Origin: Hermatobates lingyangjiaoensis
Lineage: Eukaryota; Arthropoda; Insecta; Hemiptera; Hermatobatidae
Assembly: GCA_026182355.1 (NCBI GenBank)
Contig: JAPFBL010000068.1
Span: 12,189,001-12,253,000, forward strand
Reading direction: 5' to 3'
DNA: 64,000 bases
Part shown: one piece after another, positions 50,421 through 63,091 of the stretch
Position numbering within the stretch: the stretch's first letter is position 1
Layout: each line of letters starts with the position of its first letter
Program-made: the position numbers and the translations under genes
Notes under the pieces: model-generated
Databases searched by the model: none
The model's input: the letters and a program-made list of their open reading frames with translations, nothing else
What the model was told of the DNA's origin: nothing

Positions 50421-52105
50421 ATTACCATAATTTTGGGTTTATATATATCAATATACACCAATAATTGTTGATCATCTTCTTAAAAAAAGAGAAGTATTAA
50501 GAAAATTATATAAAAGAAGAAATTTTTCTTTTAGGGTAAAATTTCAGTATAATCAATAGGACTGTCATATTTATCTTGATAAGAGAGAAATGAAAAGGAA
50601 ATTGGATCATGAGAAGGAATAGTAATGAGCAAAGCTACATGCATAACAGATTATCTTGTTAAAACCTCATTATTTTCAAAAGTACAGATATCAATCATAT
50701 CAAATTAGCCTAATGGTAGTTGCCTGTAGTGAATGAGATGTGGAACTTATTTGTGGTGTTCACAAATTTTCAAAATTTGTGAAAGTTGCCCAATATAAGG
50801 CACCTAACCAGATATAATGAGCGCAAATTAAAATTCATATTTAACCTTTGTTTTTATCTGGAAAATCCTTAACTCTATTTATAAATATCAGTAAAAATTG
50901 TAATTTAAGTGCTTTAAATTAATTTTGTAACTAAATAATTTTAATTGAAAAAGTGTTTTAGTTCAACATATGATGACAGTATGGAAAACTTTTAGGAACT
51001 GAATTAGATATATTAGAATGTCTTAGATGTCAATTAAATTATACAAGTAAAATGTGGCTATATAATATCAATTTTATGATAGCAGTTATTATCAATATTG
51101 AAATATTATTTCCGAGCACTATCTTAGATGGCTCATGTCTTTAATTAGTACATTGTAACGCCTTGCGTGCGGATTCCAACAAAGCCATTACCAGGGAATC
51201 GGCGGATTTTCATAAACTAGTTTAAGCTAACATAAGTTCACAATGATAGTTACATACATTAAAGGTTGTAGCCAGAGGACTGCATTTTGATATATCATGG
51301 AAAGATATCTCTAAATTACAAGTCGAAGTTGCACACAATAAATTCAATCTTCCTACATAACTCTTCGAGGTGGGCTTCGATCACAATTGATGCTAATTCG
51401 ATCACAATCTTAAGCCTTTGAACACAATCCAAAAGAATTATCAAAAGAAATCATAATTGAGTTTTTTTTCTTACATGGTTGCTACGTAAGTGGTTGTATA
51501 TGAAGCTTGAAATCATGATTTTGTTGAAAATTGCATGTTTTGTTAGAAAATTATTATTATTATTATAAAAGTGAGTCTCATGAGACTGGTGAACACTGCT
51601 GCTACATTTTCTTTAGTAAAATCTATTATCTTCTTTCTAAAAAAAGGGTCATATTACTACAGATAAGACTTAATAATTGTCGTTTTTAGTGTAACATTGC
51701 TCTTATAATGCTTCAGGCAATGATTATTCGTAGAAAGACAATACATAATAGAAATGTCACATTCATTGAGTCGCTGATGAAGTAGCTTAAATTATTATTT
51801 TTTGTGTATTAAAGAACAAAGAGTTCTTTAATTTATGCTTCAGTAATATCCAAAGGTCATATAGTGTTTAAACATACCAAGAATTATGTATTCGACATTA
51901 AGTTTTATTCATAGCTACTTTGAGTAGTTTGATTACATTTTTTCAGTCAACCATATTACAACCTAGATGCATCAAACCTGATTGGAGTTGATTTTTTAAT
52001 CTGTAATAATGTTATTCTACGTGTCATATTAAATCATTAGAATATTTCATTAAAACTTCATGGAAAATTAAATTTTATGAAAAATGGTTATAATGTATAA
52101 TGAAA
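50421..52105. other. no recognisable feature
   Basis: AT-rich, short (ATT)n at about 51550. No gene. Confidence 0.45.
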
Positions 52106-52110
52106 AATCT

Positions 52111-54719
52111 GGAGTGGCTTACACTCAACTTTACTATAAGTAAATTTAATATCAATCTTCTTGGGTATATAATATATAATGTTTCATTTATGCATAATGT
52201 AAACACCTAAATAGAAGATGTTTATTAGTCTTTCATTCCTGTGGTAGTACAGATCGACTTATCACTATATAAGATTATTTTTGTATAACACACCACTGAT
52301 GCAAATAATCTCATTAGTATAACTATAGCAGTAATAACATTTATGAAAAGCCAAAGTACAAAATTTCTTGATACAAAATAATCTCCTACAAGAGAATATG
52401 GCTTTTGTTCAAATAGCCAGTCGATTTCTTACATCGTTTACTTGACCTCCTTCTATATTGAATATTTAAGCCAAATTTTTAAATTTAAAACAGGAAAATA
52501 AGCTTATTTTCTCTGAAAAACATCATGACCATCCAAGAAAAAATGTCATTTCAAGATAATTTATAATTAAGGATATACGACAATTACATTTATTAATCTT
52601 CAAACGAAAGACTTCAATTCTGAATTATGTTTTACATTTTTGGCCTTTTATAGAATTATTATACTAGGAATTTTATGGCTTCTTAGTATTTAATAAAATC
52701 ATTTTCCTTCCCCTTTGTCAAAATTATATACACAAATTTTCTCTGAGCGAGCGTTATATGAAAGTTATATGAAATTCCTGCCTGCTGTACTTTGTTATAA
52801 GGTTGCTTTTAATGTATATTGAGAAAAATTATATTAGTAATTAGCCAGTTTACATACTCAAATCAAATTCAAAGCCAGCTATTCAGTATAATTTAAAACT
52901 TTTAAAGTTGGGACCTTCTAATTTTTGAAAATATTAAATATCAACTATTTGACTAGAATAGTTAAAAACCTGGATATTTTTCAACAAATATAAAGCCTCT
53001 TTCTTGAGGAAAGAGTTCATTCGTCACATGTCAATATCATTTAAATATACTACAATACACAAAGATAAAGTAATTATAACTGTTGTTAAGATTTGTTCAA
53101 GAGTGCAATATATAGATTTATTAAAGCATTTTATGAGACAAATCCATCATATCATGGAAGCAAAAGAAATTTATTTATGTTTATTGGCAGTGATTTTTTA
53201 CTTGTAATAATATTATTCCTTTTAAATCTCATATCAATCAATAAATTAGTTAAATTTTTCAATTATAAATATCAATTTTATTTCAGTGGATTAGCTCAAA
53301 AAATTTCTAAGTCAATGTAACCAATGTAAAAAAATATAAAAAATTCGGCAAGTATAGTAGGTGATCCCTTAGTCCAGGATAAACAAACAGTTTGTATAGC
53401 TTTATTGCTATTTAGCCTGATTAAAATTTCATAATTTTTTTTTAAAAATTGCTGATTTTTTGTTTCATTTTTGGTCAAATTTTCATGACTTTTTAATGAA
53501 CCGTTTACCGTTAAAAAAACATTTTCTGAAAACAGAAATCATATTCTATCGCCCATTGGAAGAATGCTATTTTAAAAAAAATATCTATACTAAAAAAGTA
53601 AAAATGGTATAATTTAATAACTTTATAGGATATGTAAAAGTATATAATTCTTACGTGAAAAAAAGTCTGTGTCAATGATCATACGCTAATTTCTGATGCT
53701 TTCCATGGTATGATGGAGTTGTCTCACAAAATACTCTAATCAATCTATGTGTCGCACCCTTGAACAAAATTTAATATTAGATGTAATTTTTTTGTGTATT
53801 TACAAATCATATTAACTTTGGGTAATATTGAAGTGAGAAGAATGGACTCATTCCTATTGCATTGTTGACAAATGTCCAGCTTTTTCACTATTCTAGTCTA
53901 ATAGTTCATATATATTATCTTCAAAAATTTCAAGCCTCCAGCTATAAAAGTTTTAAATCATACTGAACAGCTGGCTTTGAATTTGATATGAGTATATAAA
54001 ACTGGCTAATTATTAATATATTTTCTCTCAATATGCATTTATAGCAATTTTATAACACAGTACATCACGCAAGAATAAGACAACACTCGCTCAGAGTAAA
54101 TTGTATGTTTGAGAAAGAGAAAGAAAAGCGATTTTTTAAAAGCACTAGCATACCATAAAACTTCCAATGTAATGATATAAAATACCTAAAAGGTAAAACA
54201 TAATTCAAAATTAAAAACATTCATTGAAAAATAATAAATGAAATTATCCTACATCTTAAAATAAAAATTATCTTAAAACGACATTTTTTCTTACAAGTTT
54301 CTGTCATTTTTCAGGCAACATAGGAATATTTTCAAGTTTTGAATGGGAAACGTTCTCTTAAATCTTCAATGTAGAAGAAGATCACATAAACAATGTAAGT
54401 GATCCAATGGAACAAATGAAATGTTCACCTGTAAGAGATTATTTCGTGCACAAAATCTTTTCGTTTTCGTGTACTTTCATTATTTCATGCACTTTTGATT
54501 TTCAAAAATGTTATTACTGCTGTAGTTTTACTAATGATATTATATGTATCAGAGGTGTGATATACAAAAATAAACATATATATTGATGAGTAACCCAAGA
54601 TCATTACTTCCTCTAGCAATGAAAGACTAAGAAACATCTCCCATTCAGACATTTACATTTTACATTATATTCTCAAGAGGTTTGGTATGAATTTTACTTA
54701 TATTAAAGTTCAGTGTAGG
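52111..54719. mobile_element. family R repeat, head-to-head dimer
   Basis: The plus copy at 52111-53620 begins gagtggcttacactcaactt, tactataagt and aligns with 20462-22680. The minus copy at about 53680-54719 ends in acttatattaaagttcagtg, tagg, the reverse complement of the same terminus. Landmarks repeated in opposite orientation are the segments around 52250 and 54590, and aaatccatcatatcatggaa against its mirror near 53710. The arms are clearly diverged, so the dimer is old. No transposase found. Confidence 0.65.
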
Positions 54720-57079
54720 AACTGAATTTAAGAATTGTAAAATTTCATTGAAATGTCCAGAAAAAAATCCTGTTTTCTTTAACTGACATTAAAACATCTT
54801 TACTCTGTCCAATCACTAATAAATGTATATTTTCATTTCAGATTTCCAACCTGTGGAGTAAGACTATTTAAACAAATCACTCTTCATTCTAGGTAAGATT
54901 CCAAATTCATTATTTGTAAAATAATAAAGACGAAATCTATATTCATTGTATTTATGTTAAAAATAAACTTCGGTTAATGTATGGTTTGTATTAAAATTAA
55001 TGTATGGTATGAATTTTAATGATAAACATTTTAAAAAAATCATATCATGAATTCTATTTTGTTTCTGTAATGTGCATTTGATTGTCAACTTGCTACAAAA
55101 TTATCAGCACAACTTAGTTATAAAAATGATCTATCCTGTGGGGGAAAATAAACAAATACAAGCATTTTTAATCATTATTATAGCAAAATAGTGGTGCTAA
55201 ATGTCCCTGTTATAGTGACTAGCTCTTTGAAACTCTTTTCATGTTAGTTGTAATAATTTTTCTCCAAAATGCATTATATTTATGTTCAGTAGGACTGAAA
55301 TAATTCATGTGTTGGTAATTTTTCGGAACACGATTGGTAACGAATCACTTAGCATTATTAAGTCTACCAAACTGAAAGGACGTTGTGATTTAATTTAATT
55401 TAAAAATTTTGCTTAGTACTTCAAAGACAAGGAATTAAAATGTCAAAAAATCAAAAAATTATCGTATAGTATTATATGGTCATTTGGTGCTATATGGCTA
55501 TTATACCACTCTATATCTATAAAACAATGAAATAAGTAAATACATAGTGCTCAAGGATTTAACATATATAACTAGATTAAAAGCAAGTAAACCGTCTTAC
55601 AGAAGTAAAAATATTTAAGATAGAAAAAAAAACATTTAACCCGAACAAAATTAATAAATACTGAGAGAAAATTATTGAAAAAGAATCATCCAAGTAATCA
55701 TATGAAGTTATCAAACGGAAAACAGATAAGTAAATAACCTGAAGGCAAATTTCCCTAAGTACAAAATAACATTTTTACTAATTTTGAAAACAAACCTATT
55801 GTTAAAAATTTCTAAGAAATGAACTGATAGTATACAATCCGAACTTGTTGTTCTACGTTCGTAGTTGATGGAGGATGATACTTTTTAATATATAATACTT
55901 TTGCCATTTTATTTGTTTTTTCATCTTGTCCTATATTTATAAACATGTTATTGTTTATAGTAATAAGAATGTTAAACTCTGTTTTTACAGAAGCATGTAA
56001 AACTTCTTTCATAGATGACACATTCAAGTTTGTATAATTTTATAACAGGTAAAAATGTTAACTGGATTCGGTTACTGAAATATATAGCCCAGTTAGAAGC
56101 ATGTTAGAAGGTTCGCTACCCATTAATGTCCTGGTAGACACAATCAACCTTTAATAAAGCATTAAAGTCATATGTAGATATCCTGAGTAAGGCTACAAAT
56201 GATATGAACTTATTATATACGAGTTCATCGTATCGTATTGTATGTTGCAAAGCAACCATAGTCTCAACACTTACTTCAGTTACTTTTGGTGGAACCTAAT
56301 TAAGAACTTTACAATACTGCATTCTACTTGGTATGTCTACTGTTAATACAAGCTCTATAATCTTCAATGCATAACCGTTCCTCTTTTAGTTGTTATTCAT
56401 TGATAAAGACGTCTGCGTGTGGGTGAGTAGGAAGATGGCTTGTATCCAATCGTTTATAAGAACGCAAATACACTACTTACGAGAAAAATTTATGTTTTAC
56501 AAATAATTGAACACTGCAATGTATATGTTCTTTATTTTTAGGGTAATCTTTGTCATTTTAAAAGAAGTTTTCTCTCTCTTAAAATACTAACAGTGCAGTG
56601 TCAAAGATTTAGGATTTCTATGAAACTGACAGCTTCATTACCTGCAAACAAAATTAAGTTTTTTTTAGCAAACGAAGGGAGTGATTTTCCAAAAAAAAAA
56701 AACAAGAGTTATGATTGAATCTGAAACATTGTTTAATTAATTGAGAATTGAATTAAGATTACACTGCTTAACAAATCATAATAGAGTTATAAAAAATATA
56801 GCAAGCATTTATGGTTGAGAAGAACTATTTTCTTCCGAGTTTACTTGTTTTATTAAAGTGTTTATATTCAATAATTTTAGAGAATTTATTTGTATGATTG
56901 TTGGTTAGAGGTGGTTAGCATCTATTTGTTGCATCTGTTCAAATAGACTTAGCAAACATTCTACAATCTATTCAAGCGTGATATTTGTTTTATGCTTTAC
57001 TACAAGAACATATAAATATCTTGAGCAGTAGATTTGATATATAAGAACAATAAGATTTCTAGAACTATAGAATCATCGC
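54720..57079. other. no recognisable feature
   Basis: AT-rich, no gene seen. Confidence 0.45.
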
Positions 57080-57530
57080 TTGCAAGCTTTATTTCATTAC
57101 GCTTTGCAGGGAGTAAGATGGCTGTCTTGCAAGAGTGTCGCAAAAAAATTACATATTACTCTTCATCATATATCATTATTAGGCATATTGTTGCTGCTGT
57201 GTTGTAGAACTAAATTGTTTTCTTATAATCTTATAGCATTGTTAGAGTACCTTTTTGATCATTATGACAGTAAGTTTATAATTTTTATTTCAAGTCTCCG
57301 GTTGAGTATTCTCGTACTACAAGCTATTTAAGGACTCTCTTATTGCACAAGGACTACGTCTAGCATTAGGAGCTTTCAGCGCGATCCTATCTAAATTACT
57401 GTATATTTTAGCAGGGATTATACCTCAGAAATACAGACGAGATATGCTCACCCCTACATATGTTGAAGGTCTAAAGTCAGAGCCTAACCACTTTCTCTCT
57501 AGCGGCTTTTTAAGTGAGAAATAATTAGTC
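57080..57530 (+). pseudogene. Jockey-type LINE ORF2 C-terminal fragment
   Basis: The first part (57080-57331) reads ...CCRTKLFSYNLIALLEY, LFDHYDSKFIIFISSLRLSIL. After a +1-type shift at about 57325 it continues LFKDSLIAQGLRLALGAFSA, ILSKLLYILAGIIPQKYRRD and LKSEPNHFLSSG. The family pattern for the region after the RT thumb is xxDYGxxxYxSAxxSxLKxLDxIxxQGLRLALGAFRTSPVxSLYxxAGxxPxxxRR. QGLRLALGAF is an exact match. The catalytic RT core is not present. One frameshift, dead copy. Confidence 0.65.
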
Positions 57531-58015
57531 CAATACTGTCGCCTTCAGACCTGGGTTTGACCATTAAATATCAAATGGGAGGAATTGATGGGGAAATTCG
57601 CCATCAAAAAAATAAAGGTCCTCCCTTGTGAAGATTGAAATCATCCTCTCTGGCTATTGCCAAAGGCGAATATCATTTTAGAACTAGGAAATATCAGAAA
57701 TTTGACACTTTACCGCATGTTTATAATGATCTGTTCAAAGCGTTGCCAAATAAATATAGAGGATATAAACACATATTTACAGATTGATGTCACAACTCCT
57801 GTACATTAAAGTTTAGTTAAATGAATTTAAGCTGCTGTTGTTGCTACCAACACGTGTGGTGAACCACTCGCACATCTTGAATCGTATAACTGAATCTGAT
57901 GTTTAAATAACAATCCTTTCTGAGAAGCTGGTATTCCTCTTTTTTTTTTTCAAAACAAATTATATGATTCATAGAAATTGTGTTAAATTCTTAGGTAGGA
58001 AAAAGCAATCAACTT
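57531..58015. other. no clear feature
   Basis: Somewhat GC-richer to about 57720 (possible LINE continuation, cttcagacctgggtttgacc), then AT-rich. Confidence 0.35.
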
Positions 58016-58215
58016 AAAGGTAAGTGCGTATGTAGGGTGAGAATCAGTAAGGAGGCCAGTGAGGAAATTAGGGCCCTAAGTACCTGTATCGGGGAGAAGA
58101 CGGTGGCGGGTCAGACCGGCCCATTACACACAACAGCTGGCCTCCCAATCGATTGGGGTCTTCCCAGACCTACCCCCGCACCTTACTGAGATTTCCCTAT
58201 TTTCTCCATTTGCCG
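58016..58215 (+). other. GC-rich island with 60 open codons
   Basis: About 58018-58190 is open in one frame (GKCVCRVRISKEASEEIRAL, STCIGEKTVAGQTGPL, TAGLPIDWGLPRPTPAPY, stop) with balanced composition inside AT-rich flanks. I do not recognise the product. It has no ATG, so it would be an exon-like or transposon-derived fragment. Confidence 0.3.
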
Positions 58216-58945
58216 CCCATTATATTTAAAAGCAGACCTTGAATTTTCTTTACCGATGAAGTGAGTTAACAGAAAATGTATACCATATTCGTTTAGACCG
58301 TAAAAAATCTAGAACAAGAAATAAATAATTGTAGTTATTGCATCTCGTCACATTTGAGATGTACGTACAGTTTGTTTATGAATATGTTGATGAATATTCA
58401 TTTCTTATCAAGGTTGGACAGGTTTGCTACTGGCAATTTAGTACTACGAGTACTAAATCGTATCGTATATCACCTAAAACAATCATGCATACGTACGAGT
58501 AGAGTGGTTTGTTTGGTATATGTCCCAAATTATAAAGAAAAATATTAATTGAACAAAATTTTTTTTCATATTTTAATAATATTTTGAGCTTTCAGTTGTT
58601 TCAATTTTACAAGAAAAAATAGATTATTTTTGTATTTAGCAAATAAACTTTAGTGGAATTTAACAGTTCAAACGGTAAGAGATTTCCTGACTTAAATCCA
58701 TAGGTGACTGAGAGGGGAAGCTGGTGCTTAGGTTAGTCTATAATCATCAGTTAAGTTAATTGTGTGAGGTACAGCTAACCCTTTAAATTGAGAGCGAGCT
58801 TAATGATGGTGGCGTCAATTGATGAAAGACCTTCTATCATTGAACAAGATACAAATAGTTTCGGTGAAAAACCCAAAACATTAGCGTGATTAACAAATGA
58901 ACTCTACTATTTGTAACATAACAAACTGTTAAAGGTCATTTATAA
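58216..58945. other. no recognisable feature
   Basis: AT-rich, no gene seen. Confidence 0.45.
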
Positions 58946-59676
58946 CTAGCAGTGCCATTACCTGGAAAGAATTTTAGATTTTATCAGTAGCCTTAAGGAT
59001 TGGTTATGCAACAAAATTTTATGTTTTCTATGTTTATTGCCTTTTGCAATAAACCTAGGTTTGTTATTGTATTGTTTGAAAAATTACTGATTGTAGGCTT
59101 GAGTTTTTGACAAAATTTCATTGTTTTGTAAATAGTGGTTTAGTATTAAAGAAAATTGTTTCTGAAAACATAGAATGTTCCAGAATGTACCTTTGTTTAG
59201 TGTAATTTTTTAAGATCCCTCAACTCCTCCTTATATCATTTGCTACTTTTAGCTTAAATTCCATTCTGTACTGCTAAATATTATTTCTTCCTTAAAAGCT
59301 TTCAGATTCAGTCATTAGTAACAAATTTTAATAATATCATTCCTGTTGTTTTGGAAATTTTATTTTAGAATTTTTGCACATTGCATCTGTCAGTTCAATG
59401 ATGATACCAAAATTTCAAGATCCAGAATTTACAGTAAGTAGTTTAAAGAGTAGTATAGGGGAAAAAAACTGGTTTCTAAAAGCCTGTTTTGAGCAATAAT
59501 GTTAATTTAATATCTTCGAATACTGCCCCTAAACAATGGGGTGTATTTATACTATAAGGCTAATTTTTGTGTAAAATATAAATTTTATCCATCAATGATT
59601 GTAAACTGTAGCCTACACTTTTGGATCATTTTTGGACACACAGCCATGCACCCACGTACCCCGCACACACGCACAC

Positions 59677-59712
<36 letters not shown>

Positions 59713-59880
59713 TAAGCATCATTGAGAAAACATCAAAAAGACTTTCTTGTGTTTATTCATGTAAACACACAAACACAAACACAGTCAGGCATCATCAAGA
59801 AAATGTCAAAAAAGAACTTTAACAACCTCAAAACATGTAGATTCGTCACATCTCACGATCAATTTCTTTCATTATAGTAG
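58946..59880 (+). repeat. family R repeat, diverged copy with (CA)n
   Basis: Aligns loosely with 22560-23180: tttttgacaaaatttcattg, atttttgtgtaaaatataa, tttatccatcaatgatt, cctcaaaacatg, atttctttcattatagtag. A (CA)n tract at about 59680-59708 has expanded inside it. The 93-codon open frame here is an artefact of the CA tract. Confidence 0.5.
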
Positions 59881-61080
59881 AACTTATAGCAGAACTGACT
59901 TTTAGTAAGGAAGTAATTCTTATAATTAAAATGAGTTTACTTTAAAAGTAACTAATAATTGATTTTGGAACGTGTAAACACTATACAGATAACATCATTT
60001 ACTAGATCATAATGAAATTATACAAAGAGTTGCAAATAATCGTCAATGAACTGAAATCTTATAGTGTGAAGAACTTAACGCAGTGAAATATTCAATGAAT
60101 CTTAGTGGCTCATAAGCACAAGGATTAAACATGTTTAGTTAAACTCATTTACAGAAGTTTTTTTCATAAAACATGCTTTGATTGAAATTTATGATGGACA
60201 AAACAAACATAAGATATAAAAGATTTCTCGAAATTATTATCCCCTTTATCATACATTGTATGAAAAAATATATTCAAATAGATTTTAGTGATCATTGTTT
60301 TACCAATCAAAACAACTTATGTAGATTTTAAAAAATATTTTATTTTGCCAAATTCATAATGAAAATAAGTGACTCAGTTATTCTTTTTTTTTCTTAATGT
60401 AAAAAAACTTTGGGCTGAATAACTTAAGGTAGAAAGCTATAAGTCAGGTTCTTTTAAGTGGTTTAAATATTTAAAACCGTCTGAATTCAAGTTTAAATTA
60501 TAAAACTTGTAGTTGACTTTTGAGCTAAAACTCCTCTCAACTCTTCTGTAGTTGAGTAAATAAATTATTTCAAATGGTACATTTCAAATTAGTGGTCTTG
60601 ATTAAATTGGTTAACCAGAAGTTGGTCAGGATGAGTTATATGAAATCTTAGTTGGCAAATAGTTTATAATTGTTTAAGAACCCTCAACAAATCAAATGTT
60701 ATTAACTGTAAAATTATAGTGCACTTTGTAAAAATGTTTTTATATTTGTACTATTCTAGAAATAGCATAGATTATATAAAGTATAGGCATTAGAAGTATA
60801 TTTTCTTTTGTTCCTTTAGAATATGTTTGTTTGTTTATGAAATGTTTTAGTAGTAAATTTCAATGGTGTTTTATTTTTCATCTGTTCACGCATTTGCGGC
60901 TGAAGATGGAACATGAGGGCCGTTTTTGGGGTCAGTCAGTTCGTAGACACGGTGCTATAGCATTTACCTTAAGCAATAATCGAATCATGACTAGTTACTA
61001 ATCTATTAGGTTCTTATTAAATGTTTCATTTGATTGTCAATTTAACAAAGATAACTGATTAAAAATCTAAAGTGAGGGAG
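59881..61080. other. no recognisable feature
   Basis: AT-rich, no gene seen. Confidence 0.45.
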
Positions 61081-61083
61081 GAA

Positions 61084-61137
61084 AAGGTAGGAGAGAGGGA
61101 GAGAGAGAGAGATAGAAAGAAAGAAAGAGAGAGATAT

Positions 61138-61229
<92 letters not shown>
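61084..61229. repeat. compound (GA)n/(GATA)n microsatellite
   Basis: GAGA, GAAA, GATA (about 61137-61170) then GA to 61229. The 105-codon minus-strand frame over it (SLSL/IYLS) is not a gene. Confidence 0.97.
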
Positions 61230-61233
<4 letters not shown>

Positions 61234-61739
61234 TGTAATAGTGAATAATTCCTTTTTATTTTAACCCGTAAAGTATAAAATATAACAAAATAAAATTTCC
61301 AAATGTGTCTGATATACATATATTTAAGTCTGTTAGAATAGTATTTAAATATTTCAATCCTGTCTGATTTGTGCACATGGTTGTGTGTTCTAAGTCATGT
61401 GCACAAACCTATTTATAAAAATAATTTAAATGTCCTACTTGTAACATCATTTAATGGCTCATTTTGATATATTACCTAAAACTATATTTCATTACATTGA
61501 TACACTTCACAGCTTTAGCGAAGTTTTGCGTCAGATATGTTCCCCATTCTGTATTTCTAGATACCATTATTTCTTTTTAACAACTAACTGAAGAGTTTTA
61601 AGTTTTGAAGTTGTTATGAAACAAATATTAGCATTAAGTAAAAAAGTCTCAAAAATTTTGATAAATCCAAATTAGTTTGTCAAAAACTAAAAACACTTGA
61701 CTTATAAAATCTTGAATATTCTCTCTAGCACCACGCGAG

Positions 61740-61771
<32 letters not shown>

Positions 61772-61859
61772 TATATATACATATATATCTCCAAAATATA
61801 TATATATATATATCCAGTATTGGATACATAATAGTTTAGCTTCTATTCGACGGTCAGTA

Positions 61860-61894
<35 letters not shown>
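61740..61894. repeat. (AC)n and (TA)n microsatellites
   Basis: AC about 61740-61767, TA about 61796-61813 and 61863-61894. The last abuts a long palindrome. Confidence 0.95.
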
Positions 61895-61901
<7 letters not shown>

Positions 61902-62470
61902 TTCAATATAGACAAACAAACATAGAGAAATCAAAAGAACACACTTACAGTCTCTAATTTTCGGTTTTAACCGTCTTCAGGAGAGATAAGAGAGGGAAAC
62001 CAATCGCACGGGTTCAGAGACGGTTGGAGACCAACAGTGTTGCCGCATGCGCGCCCGGTCACAGAAAATAAGGTAGACAGGAATCAATTTATAATTACAT
62101 TAAATTAGTGGAATATGAAAACAATAAATAAATAAAAGAAAAAATTGAAAAAATCAAGGGAAATTGATACATATTAACGAACAGTTAATTGATTGAATGT
62201 ATCAATTTCCCTTGATTTTTTCAATTTTTTCTTTTATTTATTTATTGTTTTCATATTCCACTAATTTAATGTAATTATAAATTGATTCCTGTCTACCTTA
62301 TTTTCTGTGACCGGGCGCGCATGCGGCAACACTGTTGGTGCATGCGCACCAACCAGTGCGCTTGGTTTCCCTCTCTTACCTCTCCTGAAGACGGTTCAAA
62401 CCGAAAATTAAAGGCTGTAAGTGTGTTCTTTTGACTTCTCTATGTTTCTTTGTCTATATTGAACTATATT
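61895..62470. repeat. 576-bp palindrome of two PLE tails with ribozyme-like cores
   Basis: Arms 61895-62172 and 62197-62470, spacer about 24 nt, few differences. Each arm has CTGAAGA, stem CGGTT/AACCG, GAAAATTA (minus at about 61958-61980, plus at 62385-62408), then outward gtaagtgtgttctttt. The left copy can close an outer TCTC/GAGA stem. The arms also hold a GC-rich segment (ccgcatgcgcgcccggtcac). The left arm has a 20-bp difference around 62005-62035, where the right arm reads tgcatgcgcaccaaccagtg. (TA)n lies outside both arms (immediately on the left, about 34 bp away on the right). Confidence 0.85.
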
Positions 62471-62502
62471 TGTCCGTTTTGGATCGTATTTCCAACGAAC
62501 AA

Positions 62503-62503
<1 letters not shown>

Positions 62504-62558
<55 letters not shown>
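62504..62558. repeat. (TA)n at PLE junction
   Basis: TA run between the palindrome and a family B tail. Confidence 0.97.
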
Positions 62559-62561
<3 letters not shown>

Positions 62562-63052
62562 CAAACCACAATAAGAAATTGGAAATATCATACATATATA
62601 TATATATATGATTAAACCACAATAAGAAATGGGAAAACAAGACTTAAGATCTTTCAACCGTAACAAGCGGTCTTCGTCAGAGTCAAAAACCCAACTGAAC
62701 ACTAGATGCAGAAAACATCTGGTGAGGAGTTGAGAAGAGTGGGAGGGAAGAGTGGTATTTTAAAAGGGTGAAAGTGCGGGAAAGGACTAATGTCCAGAAA
62801 GAGATGTTTGGGGAAACAAAGGAGTACAGTCAGAAAAAGTAAAAAACTAGCCATTAGCTGTCAACCCTCTTTGAAGAGGCCATTGCCCTCGTGACGAAAG
62901 TATCAAGTTTGAAGAGACCGTTACTAATGTTTATAATATTTGATCTATTACGGTTATTTATAATATGTTACGGCTGAAAGATCTTAGTCTTGTTTTCCCA
63001 TTTCTTATTGTGGTTTGATCATTGATTGTTATTTCACGTGTTTATGTGAAAT

Positions 63053-63060
<8 letters not shown>
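62559..63060. mobile_element. PLE family B element with inverted ends
   Basis: The left end is duplicated (gatcaaaccacaataagaaa at 62559, then a TA run, then gattaaaccacaataagaaa at about 62611). The core on the minus strand is at 62652-62680 (CTGACGA, ACCG/CGGT, GAAAG). The middle matches 12.5-12.77 kb (tagctgtcaaccctcttt, gaagaggc). The right end at about 62966-63020 is the inverted tail (acggctgaaagatcttagtc, ttattgtggtttgatcat) lacking its own CTGACGA half. It ends tttcacgtgtttatgtgaaa before TA. Confidence 0.75.

Positions 63061-63087
<27 letters not shown>
63055..63087. repeat. (TA)n between PLE families B and A
   Basis: TA run at the family B and family A boundary, as at 37.2 kb. Confidence 0.95.

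Positions 63088-63091
<4 letters not shown>

Noticed and set aside
59541..59822. 93-codon open frame
   Set aside because: Kept open by a (CA)n tract within a diverged family R repeat.
61059..62702. Open frames rich in SLSL, IYLS, IYIY and CVCV
   Set aside because: They are translations of GA, GATA, TA and CA microsatellites.
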